A stretch of DNA of 32,220 bases from Phycisphaeraceae bacterium (GCA_002686995.1 NYZC01000112.1:1-32220), one strand, 5' to 3'. Positions 10,367-19,069 are shown, numbered from the stretch's first letter. The notes: generated by a model not told the origin, from the letters alone. Translations and numbers: made by a program.

Positions 10367-11320
10367 ATGAAACTCATCGCTCCGCAGGACGTCCGACGCA
10401 TCGCGCTGCTCGGCGCGGGCACGATCGGGAGCGGCTGGGCCGTGCACTACCTGGCGCGGGGGATGACCCTCACCCTGTACGACCCCGCGTCCGATGCGGA
10501 GCAGCGCGTGCGCGCCTTCATCGCGAAGGCATGGCCCACGATGTGCCGCCTGGGTCTTTCGGCCGGGGCCGATCCCGACGCCTTCCGGATCGCGCCCGAC
10601 CCGATCGAAGCCGTGCGCGACGCCGACTTCGTCCAGGAGAGCGGCCCCGAGCGCACGGACCTGAAACGCGACCTGTACCGGCGCGTCGACGAGGCGCTGC
10701 CGCCCGGAGTCGTCGTCGCCTCGAGCACTTCCGGGCTTCCGATGACGGCGCTGCAGGCCGACCTGCCCGGCGCGGCGCGCTACGTCACCGGTCACCCGGT
10801 GAACCCGCCGCACCTGATTCCCCTGGTCGAGGTGGTCGGAGGCAGCGCGACGGCGCCCGAGGTGATCGAATGGGCCCTCGCGTTCTACCGGGCGCAGGGG
10901 AAGCGAGCGATCCACATTCGCAAGGAAGTGCCGGGCATGCTGGTCAACCGCCTGCAGGTCGCGCTCTGGCGCGAGGCGGTGCACGCCGTGGCCGACGGTA
11001 TCGCCAGCGTCGAGGACGTGGATGCCGCCGTCGTCCACGCGCTCGGTCTGCGCTGGGCGCTGATCGGACCGCACCTGACCATCCACCTCGCCGGCGGCCC
11101 CGGCGGCATGCGCCGCCACCTCGAGCATCTCGGCCCGTCGATCGAGGACTGGTGGCAGGATCTCGGCGCGCCGAAGCTGGAGCCGCAGGTGAACGAGAAG
11201 CTCATCGAGGGCATCGAGGCCGAAACGGCGGGCCGATCGTACGACGACCTCGTCGCGGAGCGCGACGCTCTGCTCGTCGAGGTGCTCCAGACGCTGAAGC
11301 AGGCCCGCGGCGCGTCCTGA
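10367..11320 (+). CDS. 3-hydroxyacyl-CoA dehydrogenase-family oxidoreductase (carnitine / L-gulonate dehydrogenase-like)
   Basis: 317 residues from ATG 10367; an ATG at 10346 in frame would add seven residues (PRRNAP), and neither has a strong ribosome site. The N-terminal Rossmann fold shows RIALLGAGTIGSGWA (glycines near 16-23). The VQESGPER segment (89-96) and TGHPVNPPHLIPLVEVVGG (141-159) carry the likely catalytic pair His143 and Glu155. The C-terminal helical domain covers about 180-317. The HPVNPPHLIPLVE form is typical of L-carnitine dehydrogenase, lambda-crystallin (L-gulonate 3-dehydrogenase) and related NAD enzymes that act on free 3-hydroxy acids rather than CoA esters. It lies 105 bp after the decarboxylase-like gene on the same strand, so a dehydrogenase-then-decarboxylase pathway is plausible. 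The exact substrate is unknown. Confidence 0.85.
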   Translation: MKLIAPQDVRRIALLGAGTIGSGWAVHYLARGMTLTLYDPASDAEQRVRAFIAKAWPTMCRLGLSAGADPDAFRIAPDPIEAVRDADFVQESGPERTDLKRDLYRRVDEALPPGVVVASSTSGLPMTALQADLPGAARYVTGHPVNPPHLIPLVEVVGGSATAPEVIEWALAFYRAQGKRAIHIRKEVPGMLVNRLQVALWREAVHAVADGIASVEDVDAAVVHALGLRWALIGPHLTIHLAGGPGGMRRHLEHLGPSIEDWWQDLGAPKLEPQVNEKLIEGIEAETAGRSYDDLVAERDALLVEVLQTLKQARGAS

Positions 11321-11411
11321 CGATGCCTACTCCGGACCGGGGACGGCCCGGCGCGGCATCCGCTCGAGATCGGCAATCGTTCATCGAGACGGGCCGTTCG
11401 CGGGATCCGGA

Positions 11412-11714
11412 TCAGCCTATTAGCGCGGCGCACAGCACGAGGATGATCACGACGATCGCGACGACGATCACCCCCTGGGCCAGCCGCTTGCCCAGCGACC
11501 CTTCATCCCACATCTCGAATCGGCGCCGCAGGCTCATGGCGATCGGGGCGCCGCACTCCGGACAGCCGCGGTCGAAACCGAGGCCGCGCAGGTTGTAGCC
11601 GCACCCGCGACAGGCGACGTCGCAGGTGATCTCACCACGCCAGTCGAGGTGCTTCCATTGCGACGCCAGCTTGAGACGCGCGTCGAGACTCCAGCGTGTG
11701 CGTTGATCGGTCAA
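11412..11714 (-). CDS. Small zinc-ribbon membrane protein
   Basis: A 100-residue protein starting at TTG (no ATG is available before the conserved part). Residues 31-56 form a zinc ribbon: CDVACRGCGYNLRGL followed by RGCPECGAPI, giving two CxxC knuckles. A single hydrophobic helix (VIVVAIVVIILVLCAALIG) closes the protein. The predicted form is a cytoplasmic ribbon with a C-terminal membrane anchor. Very similar ribbons occur in many planctomycete membrane proteins of unknown function. It is convergent with the dehydrogenase gene. A G-rich 8-bp tandem array lies directly upstream of the start codon. Confidence 0.65.
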   Translation of the reverse strand: MTDQRTRWSLDARLKLASQWKHLDWRGEITCDVACRGCGYNLRGLGFDRGCPECGAPIAMSLRRRFEMWDEGSLGKRLAQGVIVVAIVVIILVLCAALIG

Positions 11715-11726
11715 GGCGGCAAAGCG

Positions 11727-11774
11727 TGGTTGGGTGGTTGGGTGGTTGGGTGGTTGGGTGGTTGGGTGGTTGGG
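11727..11774. repeat. 8-bp tandem repeat, six copies (G-rich)
   Basis: Six perfect copies of TGGTTGGG. The plus strand has regularly spaced G2 and G3 runs that could form a G-quadruplex. The array lies upstream of the small zinc-ribbon gene and downstream of dctM. Reading frames through it give only PTTQPPNH-type low-complexity peptides. Confidence 0.92.
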
Positions 11775-11800
11775 GAATTCTATGCGCGCGCGTCGGCGCC

Positions 11801-11845
11801 TCCGAAACAGCCATTAACGATTGGCCTGACGGCTAATAGCTTAAT
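11801..11845 (-). repeat. 45-bp dispersed 3'-end element, copy B
   Basis: Read on the minus strand it begins 14 bases after the dctM stop codon and aligns over 45 bases with the element after the CARDB gene (2922-2966), 35 identical. The shared CCAATCGTTA core and GTTTCGGA end are intact. Orientation relative to the upstream gene is the same in both copies. Confidence 0.6.
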
Positions 11846-11859
11846 CGCTTCGGGTTGGC

Positions 11860-13257
11860 CTACCCGCTGTAGGACGCCGCCGGCAGCCAGGTCACCAGCT
11901 GCGGGAACGCCACGATGATGCCCAGGCCGATGAGCTGAAGGATGATGAACGGGATGACGCCGCGATAGATGTGCCCGACGCTCACCTGCGGCGGGCACAC
12001 GCCCTTGAGATAGAACAGCGCGAACCCCACCGGGGGCGTCAGGAACGACGTCTGCAGCGTCACCGCGACGAGCACCGTGAACCAGATCACGACCGGCTCG
12101 TCGAGATTGCCGTAGCCCGGCACGTCGAACTGAAGCTGGCCGATCACCGGAGACACCAGCGGCAGGACGATCATCGTGATCTCGATCCAGTCGAGCACGA
12201 ACCCGAGCAGGAACACGATCGCCAGGATCACCGCGAGCACGCCGTAGGGCCCGAACGGCAGCGCCTCGAGCGCTGACGCGACCAGGTCGTCGCCGCCCAA
12301 TCCGCGGATCGCCAGGGAGAAGCACGTGGCGCCGACGAGAATCGCGAAGATGAACGCGCTCGTCGAGAGCGAGTTGGTCACGACGGTCCTCATGACGGCG
12401 CGGTCGAGCTTCCGGTTGAACAGGGCCAGGAGCGTCGCGCCCAAGGCGCCGACGCCGCTCGCTTCCGTCGGCGTCGCGACGCCGAAGAAGATCGACCCGA
12501 GCACGAGCACGATCAGGAACACCGGCGGAATGATCGTCACCAGCACGTCGCCGACCACGCGCAGGCTCAACGGCCGGCGGTTCGACGCCAGGGGCGCCGT
12601 CTCGGGGCGGAAGAACCCGCACGCGACGATGTAGATCACGTAGAGCGCCGCGAGGATCAGGCCGGGGAACACCGCCCCGAGAAACAGGTGGCCGACCGAG
12701 AGAACGAGCTGATCGGCCATGATGACGAGCATGATGCTCGGCGGGATCAGGATGCCGAGGCAGCCCGACCCGCACACGACGCCGACCGCCAGCTCCTTCG
12801 CGTATCCCTGCTTGAGCATCGCGGGCACGGTGAGCAGTCCCAGCAGCACCACCGACGCGCCGATGATCCCGGTTGACGCGGCGAGAATGACGCCGATCAC
12901 GGTCACCGTGATGGCCAGGCCGCCGCGCACCGGACCGAACAGCTCCTGCATCGAATGCATCATGCGCTCGGCGATGCCCGAGAGATCGAGCATGATGCCC
13001 ATGAAGATGAACATCGGCAGCGCCACCAGCGTGCCGCTGTCCATGAGCCGGTAGGTGCGCTCCACGACCAGCGAGAGCATCGCGAAGTTCAGGTCGGTCT
13101 CGAGACCGAACCACGCCTCACCGAAGACGCTGATGCCCGTGAAGAGGATGCCGATGCCGCCGAGCACGAACGCGATCGGGTAGCCGGTGAACAGGAGGGC
13201 CACGAACGTCACGAACATCAGGATGAGCAGCACCGCCGACGCGTCCACGTCACTCAC
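11860..13257 (-). CDS. dctM: TRAP transporter large permease (DctM type)
   Basis: 465 residues from the GTG at 13257, which overlaps the dctQ stop by eight bases; a longer frame from ATG 13302 would add only non-hydrophobic residues inside dctQ. The protein is highly hydrophobic with about a dozen membrane segments. Family blocks include ALPMFIFMGIMLDLSGIAERM, GIIGASVVLLGLLTVPAML, CGSGCLGILIPPSIMLVI, VATPTEASGVGALGA and LTPPVGFALFYLKG. DctM is the transmembrane channel of tripartite ATP-independent transporters, which use a sodium or proton gradient to import organic acids or sugar acids delivered by a periplasmic DctP protein. No dctP is in the window. The gene is last in a four-gene overlapping set and is followed by the 45-bp element. 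Confidence 0.94.
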   Translation of the reverse strand: MSDVDASAVLLILMFVTFVALLFTGYPIAFVLGGIGILFTGISVFGEAWFGLETDLNFAMLSLVVERTYRLMDSGTLVALPMFIFMGIMLDLSGIAERMMHSMQELFGPVRGGLAITVTVIGVILAASTGIIGASVVLLGLLTVPAMLKQGYAKELAVGVVCGSGCLGILIPPSIMLVIMADQLVLSVGHLFLGAVFPGLILAALYVIYIVACGFFRPETAPLASNRRPLSLRVVGDVLVTIIPPVFLIVLVLGSIFFGVATPTEASGVGALGATLLALFNRKLDRAVMRTVVTNSLSTSAFIFAILVGATCFSLAIRGLGGDDLVASALEALPFGPYGVLAVILAIVFLLGFVLDWIEITMIVLPLVSPVIGQLQFDVPGYGNLDEPVVIWFTVLVAVTLQTSFLTPPVGFALFYLKGVCPPQVSVGHIYRGVIPFIILQLIGLGIIVAFPQLVTWLPAASYSG

Positions 13258-13747
13258 TCCGCAGCGTCGCGATGCAACGCAGGAACCGGCTGAGCGCGGC
13301 AAGCAGGATGAGGACGCACCCGAGCGGGATCACCGACTTGATCAGCCACCGCCACGGCAGGCCGCTCGGCGCGTTCGACCGCTCGCCGACCGACCATGCG
13401 CTGCGGATGAACGGAAGGCTGTGCCAGAACAGGAACGCCACGAAGGGCATGAGCAGCACGACGATGCCCACCGCGTCGATGGCCGCCTTCGTCCGCTTCG
13501 AGAAGCGATGGTGCAGCACGTCGACGCGGATGTGGGCGTCGCGCCCGAACGCGTAAGAGATGCCCAGCACCATCGCGACCGCGTAGAAATGCCACTGAAG
13601 CTCCTCGAGCTTCACCGACGTCACGTCGAAGCCGTAGCGCATGATGACCTGCAGCACGATCGCGATCATCAGCACGGGCATCAGCCACGCCGTGACAAGA
13701 CCGACGCCGTTCAGCAGCTTGTCGATGGCGTCGGCGACACGAGTCAT
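13250..13747 (-). CDS. dctQ: TRAP transporter small permease (DctQ type)
   Basis: 165 residues with four predicted membrane helices (about 17-37, 52-69, 90-110, 136-156). MRYGFDVTSVKLEELQWH and GRDAHIRVDVLHHRFS are the characteristic DctQ landmarks. DctQ pairs with DctM in the inner membrane and is needed for transport. Its start overlaps the preceding gene's stop as ATGA, and its end overlaps the dctM GTG by eight bases, so the two permease subunits and the upstream LPG-synthase-type gene are probably translated from one message. The substrate cannot be predicted. Confidence 0.9.
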   Translation of the reverse strand: MTRVADAIDKLLNGVGLVTAWLMPVLMIAIVLQVIMRYGFDVTSVKLEELQWHFYAVAMVLGISYAFGRDAHIRVDVLHHRFSKRTKAAIDAVGIVVLLMPFVAFLFWHSLPFIRSAWSVGERSNAPSGLPWRWLIKSVIPLGCVLILLAALSRFLRCIATLRSE

Positions 13748-15012
13748 GTCATTGGTGGTTCCGACGGCCGCGTCTGTTCGTCACCTGCGGCGTCGGATGG
13801 CGCGGAATCCTGCTCCTGCCTCTCGGGGTGCATGCGCACATCGCCGCGGAACACAAAGTAGGAGCCCGTCAGCGAATAGGCAATCATGTAGACGCGATAC
13901 AGCATCAGCATGCCGATCATCTGGTTGGCCGTGCACAGCGGCGGCTGGACGAGCAGCGGCATCCCGATGGCCTCCTGGATGCCCAGGCCCTGGTAGCTGA
14001 TCGGAATCGCGGCGCCGAACAGCAGCACCGGCACCACCGTCGCCACGAGCCGCACCGGGTGCTCGATGCCCAGCGCGTAGCCGCCGATCACGGCGCTGCT
14101 GATGTTGCAGCACTGGATCAGCACCGCCAGTCCGACGGCGGCCACGATCGTCGCCTTGTGATCGCGGTACGCGACGACGGCCTGGTCAATGCTCGAGAGC
14201 AGCCCGCCGGCCGGCAGCTTCGCGAGGATCTTCTCCAGGCGCAACGCGCTGCGGACGGCCGGCGACAGGTACACGAACCCGCCGACGACGAGCACCGCCG
14301 CGAGCAGCCAGATCGACGCGGTGATCCGGCGCGCCACCTCGTTCTCCCACATCGTCAGACCGGCGGCGCCGCCGACGAGGATCAGCCCCAGCGTGCCCAC
14401 GACGCGATCCACGACGACGCTCATCGCCGCGTCGGCTTTGCGGTCGCTGCCGCTGGCCGCGTAGTACGCCTTGATCACGTCGCCACCCGTCGTGCCGGGC
14501 ATGCAGTAGTTGAAGAAGTTGCCGACCAACAGCAGCTTCATCGACTTGCCGAACCCCACGTGCAGCCCGCGGGCCCGAAGCAGCAGCCACCAACGAGCGG
14601 CGAGCAGTGGGAAGATCGGCGCCAGCACGACCAGGCCCGTGATCAGCCAGCCGACGCTCGCGCCCTTCAGCGTCGTGACGACGCCGGGCCTGAACCGGTA
14701 CCGCAGGTCGGGGCCGTCGCCATCCCCCTGGGCGTCTTCCGCCGCGCGCTCGAACACGCGCCCGTCGGGATCGCGCCACGGCTCGGCGGGCACCGCCCAG
14801 GGTTCTCCCTCCAGGTCGATCGTTACGGCGCCGCCCGTCCGGAACGTCGTTTCGTCGCCGCTTCGCACGGCAAACGCGCGATCATGGAACTGCGTCGCGA
14901 CGCGCGGATCGGCCGGCACCGCGACCTTGTCCGTCCACTGCAGGCTCCAGACGATGTAGCCGATGCCGCCGGCGGCGACGACGATCCGCGCAACCAGCCA
15001 GAAATGCTTCAT
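13744..15012 (-). CDS. Lysylphosphatidylglycerol synthase TM-region / flippase-like membrane protein
   Basis: A 422-residue integral membrane protein of the UPF0104 / LPG_synthase_TM type (AglD/MprF N-terminal-like). Signature parts are RWWLLLRARGLHVGFGKSMK, the NFFNYCMPGTTGGDVIKAYY block, DRVVGTLGL, and PISYQGLGIQEAI in the last third. After a first helix (about 6-24) there is an unusual polar segment (about 28-115), probably periplasmic, before the main membrane bundle. The C-terminus is an acidic, disordered tail. Members are associated with lipid-linked sugar or aminoacyl-lipid transfer or flipping. The glycosyltransferase just upstream overlaps by four bases, which supports a lipid-glycan role. 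There is no synthase catalytic domain, so it is not a complete MprF. Confidence 0.82.
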   Translation of the reverse strand: MKHFWLVARIVVAAGGIGYIVWSLQWTDKVAVPADPRVATQFHDRAFAVRSGDETTFRTGGAVTIDLEGEPWAVPAEPWRDPDGRVFERAAEDAQGDGDGPDLRYRFRPGVVTTLKGASVGWLITGLVVLAPIFPLLAARWWLLLRARGLHVGFGKSMKLLLVGNFFNYCMPGTTGGDVIKAYYAASGSDRKADAAMSVVVDRVVGTLGLILVGGAAGLTMWENEVARRITASIWLLAAVLVVGGFVYLSPAVRSALRLEKILAKLPAGGLLSSIDQAVVAYRDHKATIVAAVGLAVLIQCCNISSAVIGGYALGIEHPVRLVATVVPVLLFGAAIPISYQGLGIQEAIGMPLLVQPPLCTANQMIGMLMLYRVYMIAYSLTGSYFVFRGDVRMHPERQEQDSAPSDAAGDEQTRPSEPPMT

Positions 15013-16181
15013 GCCGCGGCCCCGCCCTTCCCCGCGGCGGCGATATCGACCGTCTCGCGGTAGACCTCGAGCGTGCGCCGCGCGCAGCGCTCCCAGCTGA
15101 AGCGCCCGATGCGCTCGAGCCCGCGACGGACCAGGTCGGCCGCGGTCTGCGGCTCGGCGAGCAGGCGCGCCATCGCCCCGGCCAGCGCCGACTCGTCGTC
15201 GAGCCCGACCAGGATGCCGGCGTCGCCGACGACCTCTTCGAGGGATCCGGCACGCGTCGCGATCACCGGCACTTCGTAAGCCATCGCCTCGAGCACCGTC
15301 ATGCCGAACCCCTCGTAGCGCGACGGCAGGACGAGCATCGCCGCGCCCCCGTAGAGCCCGCGCACTTCGTCGCTGGTCAGGTATCCCGTCATCACGACTC
15401 CGTCCGCGATGCCCAGCGCGCCGGCCTGCTCGCGCAGGCGGTCGGCCTCGGGCGCGTCGTCGGCGCCGGCAAGGACGAGGGTCGGACAGGCTTCGGTCAT
15501 GCTCCGCAGGCGAGCGTACGCATGCAGCAGGTAGCCCAGGTTCTTCCGCGGCACGAGCGAACCGACGAACAGGATATGAGGCGGCCCCTCGATGCGGAAT
15601 CGTCGCCGCGTCGCCGCGACCAGCGCGTCGCCGGGCGGCTCGACCCCGTCGAAGTTCGCGCCCTGGTGAATGACGTCGATCCGATCGAGCGGCACCTGCT
15701 CGTCGCGCAGATCACGCGCGGTGCACTCGGTCACGGAGATCACCCGGTCGGCGCGCCCGAGCGTGCGCAGCAGAGACTGCCGCTCGGTGGCACGGTCGGT
15801 CTCGGCCAGGTCCATCCGCGCCGCCGCGAGATCGTGGTAGGTCACGATCTGCGGCGCCCGCCGTCGCGCGGGCAGGTAGTGGTTCGGTCCGTGAAACACG
15901 TCGATGCGGCGGCGCTCGATCGCCTGCGGCAGCAGCAGCCGGTCGAACACGCGAAAGAAGCGTCGAAAGAAGAGATCCGGCGCCCGGACCGGCACGTTCG
16001 TGAAGTTGTCGGCGTCCGGACAGAACGGCGTTTCGCCGCCGTCGCGCCCGCCGGAGCGGTAGAAGAGCAAGTACTCGTTCTCGCGATCGATGCGCGACAG
16101 GTGCGTCAGCAGGTGGATCACGTGCCACCCGATGCCGGTAGGCGGGTGCACGAGGACGTTCGTGAAGATTCCGATGCGCAA
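15009..16181 (-). CDS. Glycosyltransferase family 4 (GT-B fold)
   Basis: 390 residues. The N-terminal half has the nucleotide-sugar GT-B acceptor fold (MRIGIFTNVLVHPPTGIGWHV). The C-terminal half has ILFVGSLVPRKNLGYLLHAY, then GYLTSDEVRGLYGGAAMLVLPSRYEGFGMTVLEAMAYEVPVIA with the E-x7-E donor-binding motif, then GSLEEVVGDAG. It transfers a sugar, most often with retention, onto a lipid- or polysaccharide-linked acceptor on the cytoplasmic face. It is the first gene of the overlapping minus-strand set (4-bp overlap with the membrane protein) and is divergent from another GT4 gene across 207 bp. Confidence 0.93.
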   Translation of the reverse strand: MRIGIFTNVLVHPPTGIGWHVIHLLTHLSRIDRENEYLLFYRSGGRDGGETPFCPDADNFTNVPVRAPDLFFRRFFRVFDRLLLPQAIERRRIDVFHGPNHYLPARRRAPQIVTYHDLAAARMDLAETDRATERQSLLRTLGRADRVISVTECTARDLRDEQVPLDRIDVIHQGANFDGVEPPGDALVAATRRRFRIEGPPHILFVGSLVPRKNLGYLLHAYARLRSMTEACPTLVLAGADDAPEADRLREQAGALGIADGVVMTGYLTSDEVRGLYGGAAMLVLPSRYEGFGMTVLEAMAYEVPVIATRAGSLEEVVGDAGILVGLDDESALAGAMARLLAEPQTAADLVRRGLERIGRFSWERCARRTLEVYRETVDIAAAGKGGAAA

Positions 16182-16388
16182 GATAGTCTGATATTTCGGC
16201 TAGAAGGAGGCCCTGCAACAAAGATCGCCCGCGAAAGGCAGCATCGAGCCCAGTCTAACGCTCCGGGGCGGGCCGATGCAGGATACGGCCCGCATCGCTC
16301 CCGGCGCGCTCAACGGGCCCGGGAATTCATCCGATAACATGGCTGAACCGCGCGGAAGCGCCACCGGACCGGATTGGCGAACAAGAAT
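16182..16388. other. Divergent promoter region of the two glycosyltransferase operons
   Basis: 207 bp between two divergent GT4 genes. The region must hold promoters for both. On the minus strand TTGCAG and AATATC stand 17 bp apart just upstream of the 16181 start, a weak candidate. A partial dyad CGATGC / GCATCG occurs around 16273-16297. No ORF or RNA gene is evident. Confidence 0.4.
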
Positions 16389-17597
16389 ATGGAAGCGGAC
16401 GACGTCCTGCTCACGCAGCGATTCCTTCCGGAGCACGGCGGGTCGATCCGCTGGATGCACGAGGTGTATCGTCGCTGGCCCCGGCCGGTCCACGTGATCA
16501 CGCACGACTACTACGGCCACGCGCCGCGCATCCCCGAGTTCCCGGATGTGCCCGAGCGACCGCCGTCGGGCGATCACGTGGACGACGCGAACCTCACCGT
16601 CGAGCGCCGCGATATTTTCTTCCACGACTGGGGGCTGCAGAGCCCCGCGAACGTCGGCCGGTACTGGCGCATGACCCGCGCCGTCCGCCCGCGCACCGGC
16701 CCCGGCCGGCGGCTCGTCGTGCACTGCACGCACGTGCTGCCCGAGGTGTTCAGCCTGCTGCCGCTCTGCTGGGGCCGGCGCCGCTGTCGGATCGTCTGCT
16801 ACGCCCACGGCGAGGAGATCACCGCCTGCGAATCGAGCCGCCAGCTGCGCTTCATGATGCGCCGCGCCTACGCCCGGGTCGACGTGCTCCTGGCGAACAG
16901 CCGCTACACCGCCGACCTCGCCGCGCAATACGTGCCCGACGAACGGATACACATCGTGCACCCCGGCGTCGACACCGACGAGTTCGAAGCCGCGGACGAG
17001 GCAGGCCGGGCCTGGCGCCGGCAGCACGGGTACGAGGACCGGTTCGTGGTGCTGACCGTCGGGCGCCTCGACCCCCGGAAGAACCAGGCGGCGGTGCTCG
17101 AGGCGACGCGCCGGCTCGCGGAGCGCTTTCCCGAAATCCTCTACGTGGTGGCAGGCGAGGGTCGCGAATTGGACCGATTGCGAGAGAGTGCGGAAGATCC
17201 CGCCCTGGCAGGCCGGGTGATTTTTACCGGACCGGTGGACGGCGCGCTGAAACGGGCGCTGTTCGGAGCCTGCGACGTGTTCGCGATGCCGGCGATCCGC
17301 GACGGCACCGACGTCGAAGGGTTCGGCATCGTGTTTCTCGAGGCGGGCGCGTGCGGCAAGCCGGTGATCGCGGGCCGCGTGGGCGGCCAGGCGGACGCGG
17401 TCGAAGACGATCGCACGGGCCTGATCGTCGACGGCACCGACCACGCCGCGGTGACCGACGCGCTGGCCCGGCTGCGCGGCGACGCGGACCTGCGCCGACG
17501 CTGCGGCGCGGAAGGACGGGCACGGGCGCTCGACCATCGCTGGTCACGCGTGGTGGAGCGCACCGTCGGTATCGTGGAGACGCTGAGGGCGTCATGA
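16389..17597 (+). CDS. Glycosyltransferase family 4 (GT-B fold)
   Basis: 402 residues from the ATG at 16389; a TTG at 16374 would add five residues. The N-terminus reads DDVLLTQRFLPEHGGSIRWMHEVYRRWP, the glycine-rich loop of GT-B enzymes. Later come VLLANSRYTADL, VHPGVDTDEFE, FVVLTVGRLDPRKNQAAVLEA, and RDGTDVEGFGIVFLEAGACGKPVIAGRVGGQADAV with the E-x7-E motif. It resembles PimB-like mannosyltransferases in layout, but the donor is not determinable. It is followed after 58 bp by an O-antigen-ligase-like gene, and a ribosome site GGAAG precedes that gene, consistent with a glycan-assembly operon. Confidence 0.93.
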   Translation: MEADDVLLTQRFLPEHGGSIRWMHEVYRRWPRPVHVITHDYYGHAPRIPEFPDVPERPPSGDHVDDANLTVERRDIFFHDWGLQSPANVGRYWRMTRAVRPRTGPGRRLVVHCTHVLPEVFSLLPLCWGRRRCRIVCYAHGEEITACESSRQLRFMMRRAYARVDVLLANSRYTADLAAQYVPDERIHIVHPGVDTDEFEAADEAGRAWRRQHGYEDRFVVLTVGRLDPRKNQAAVLEATRRLAERFPEILYVVAGEGRELDRLRESAEDPALAGRVIFTGPVDGALKRALFGACDVFAMPAIRDGTDVEGFGIVFLEAGACGKPVIAGRVGGQADAVEDDRTGLIVDGTDHAAVTDALARLRGDADLRRRCGAEGRARALDHRWSRVVERTVGIVETLRAS

Positions 17598-17655
17598 AGG
17601 CCAGGCGGCGGCGCGCCGCGATGACTCGGGCGCCGGCTAGAATGGTGGAAGAATC

Positions 17656-18996
17656 ATGCAGTTCGGATGGCTGATGACCCACATCGCGGTCGCGGCCGGC
17701 GTCCTTGCCGGCTGGTTAAACCCGATCTTCGGGTTGATGATTTATTACGCCTTCTCGATCCTGCGTCCTTCCGATCTCTGGTTCTGGAACGAATGGCCCA
17801 TCAAGCGCCTGAGCTACTACGTGGCGCTGTCCACGCTGCTCGGCTGGCTGGTGAACGGATTCGGCCGGTCCGAAGGCCTCAAGGGAATCGGCCTGCCCGT
17901 CTTCGGCCTGGTGCTCTACCTGCTCGCGGGCGTCATCGCCTGGCGGCTGACCGACGTGAGCGAGGTTCGCGCCTGGAACGCCCTGACCATCCAGCTCAAG
18001 ATCGGCCTGATGGCGCTCGTGACGCTCACGCTGATCCGTGACCAGAAGTCCATCTTCACCTTCGCCTACGTGCTGACCGGCGCGCTCGGCTATCTCGGCT
18101 GGGTGTTCAACAGCCAGTACTACTTCGACGGGTGGAACCGCATCTGGCCCAACGGCTTCGGCGGCGTCGACAACAACGGCGTCGCGATGATCATGGTGAT
18201 GGGCGTGCCGCTCTCGTTCTTCATCGCGATCAACTCCGGGAGCAAGATCGTGAAGGGGATGTGCTTCTTCTCGGCCGCGATGATGGTTCACGTGGTGCTG
18301 CTGAGCTTCTCGCGCGGCGGACAGCTCGGGCTGGTCATGGTCGGCATGGCCATCTTCACCGTCGCCCTGATCAAGCTTCCGCGCAAGCACATCACGATCT
18401 CGATGGCCATCGTGATGGTGATGTTCACCCTGCACTACGCGGGTCCGGAGGTGCGTGATCGCTTCTGGTCGATCTTCGTGGACCCCGAGGCGCGCGATGC
18501 ATCCGCTCAGAGCCGTTTGCTGACCTGGAAGGCGGCCTGGCAGTGCATCAAGGACAACCCGCTGGGCGTCGGGCCGCGCAACTTCAACCTGATCGCGTCG
18601 CAATACGGCCTGCTCGGTCAGAAGAGCATCCACAACCTGTTCCTCCAGACCGGCGCCGACTACGGCATCATGGGCATGATCGGGCTGACGATCTTCTACC
18701 TGAGCACGATGTACAAGACGTTCGTGATGACCACCAGCCGCGTCGCCAAGCGCCTCGAGTGGCCCCGGTACTTCGGGCACATGGTGTGCATCAGCCTCGC
18801 CGGCTTCCTGGTCTGCAGTATTTTCGTCGGCATGGAGTCAGTCGAGACCTCCTACGTCATCGCGCTGATCGGCCTGTGCACCGTGTCCTACGTAACCCGC
18901 CACGGCGAGCTGCTGCCGAAGGACGAGCGCATTCCCGAGTTCGCCGAGGTGCCCGCCCCCGGCGACTTCGAAGACCATCCCATCCCCGTGGCGTAG
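17656..18996 (+). CDS. O-antigen ligase/polymerase (Wzy_C) family membrane protein, possibly exosortase-associated O-glycosylation ligase
   Basis: 446 residues with about ten to twelve membrane helices. The N-terminal part (WLNPIFGLMIYYAFSILRPS, then a Trp-rich stretch) resembles the O-glycosylation ligases that accompany exosortase systems. The Wzy_C core shows LLSFSRGGQLGLVMVG and, after a loop, the pattern W-A-W...NPLGVGPRNFN...YG...HNLFLQTGADYGIMG. These enzymes polymerise lipid-linked oligosaccharides or transfer them to lipid A or protein on the outer side of the inner membrane. GGTGGAAG stands just before the ATG. Flanking GT4 genes and the nearby PEP-CTERM sulfatase fit an exosortase-type surface system, but no exosortase is in the window. 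Confidence 0.85.
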   Translation: MQFGWLMTHIAVAAGVLAGWLNPIFGLMIYYAFSILRPSDLWFWNEWPIKRLSYYVALSTLLGWLVNGFGRSEGLKGIGLPVFGLVLYLLAGVIAWRLTDVSEVRAWNALTIQLKIGLMALVTLTLIRDQKSIFTFAYVLTGALGYLGWVFNSQYYFDGWNRIWPNGFGGVDNNGVAMIMVMGVPLSFFIAINSGSKIVKGMCFFSAAMMVHVVLLSFSRGGQLGLVMVGMAIFTVALIKLPRKHITISMAIVMVMFTLHYAGPEVRDRFWSIFVDPEARDASAQSRLLTWKAAWQCIKDNPLGVGPRNFNLIASQYGLLGQKSIHNLFLQTGADYGIMGMIGLTIFYLSTMYKTFVMTTSRVAKRLEWPRYFGHMVCISLAGFLVCSIFVGMESVETSYVIALIGLCTVSYVTRHGELLPKDERIPEFAEVPAPGDFEDHPIPVA

Positions 18997-19009
18997 CCGG
19001 TCTCGCGTT

Positions 19010-19039
19010 ACGAGTAACGAGTAGTTACTCGCTACTCGT
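19010..19039. repeat. Tandem-inverted heptamer palindrome
   Basis: Two copies of ACGAGTA are followed by two inverted copies (TACTCGC, TACTCGT), giving a 14-bp stem with one mismatch around a GT centre. It lies in the 73-bp gap between the ligase-like gene and the next glycosyltransferase. There is no T-tract after it, so it may be a processing or attenuating hairpin, or simply a repeat. Confidence 0.7.
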
Positions 19040-19069
19040 GAATCGTGAATCGATACGGGTTACTTGCTC

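Noticed and set aside
11632..11814. A small minus-strand ORF with PTTQPPNH repeats
   Set aside because: It is only translation of the 8-bp tandem array.
12955..13293. His/Glu/Asp-rich plus-strand ORF that looks like a metal-binding protein
   Set aside because: Antisense shadow of the TRAP permease genes; hydrophobic codons read in reverse give such charged peptides.
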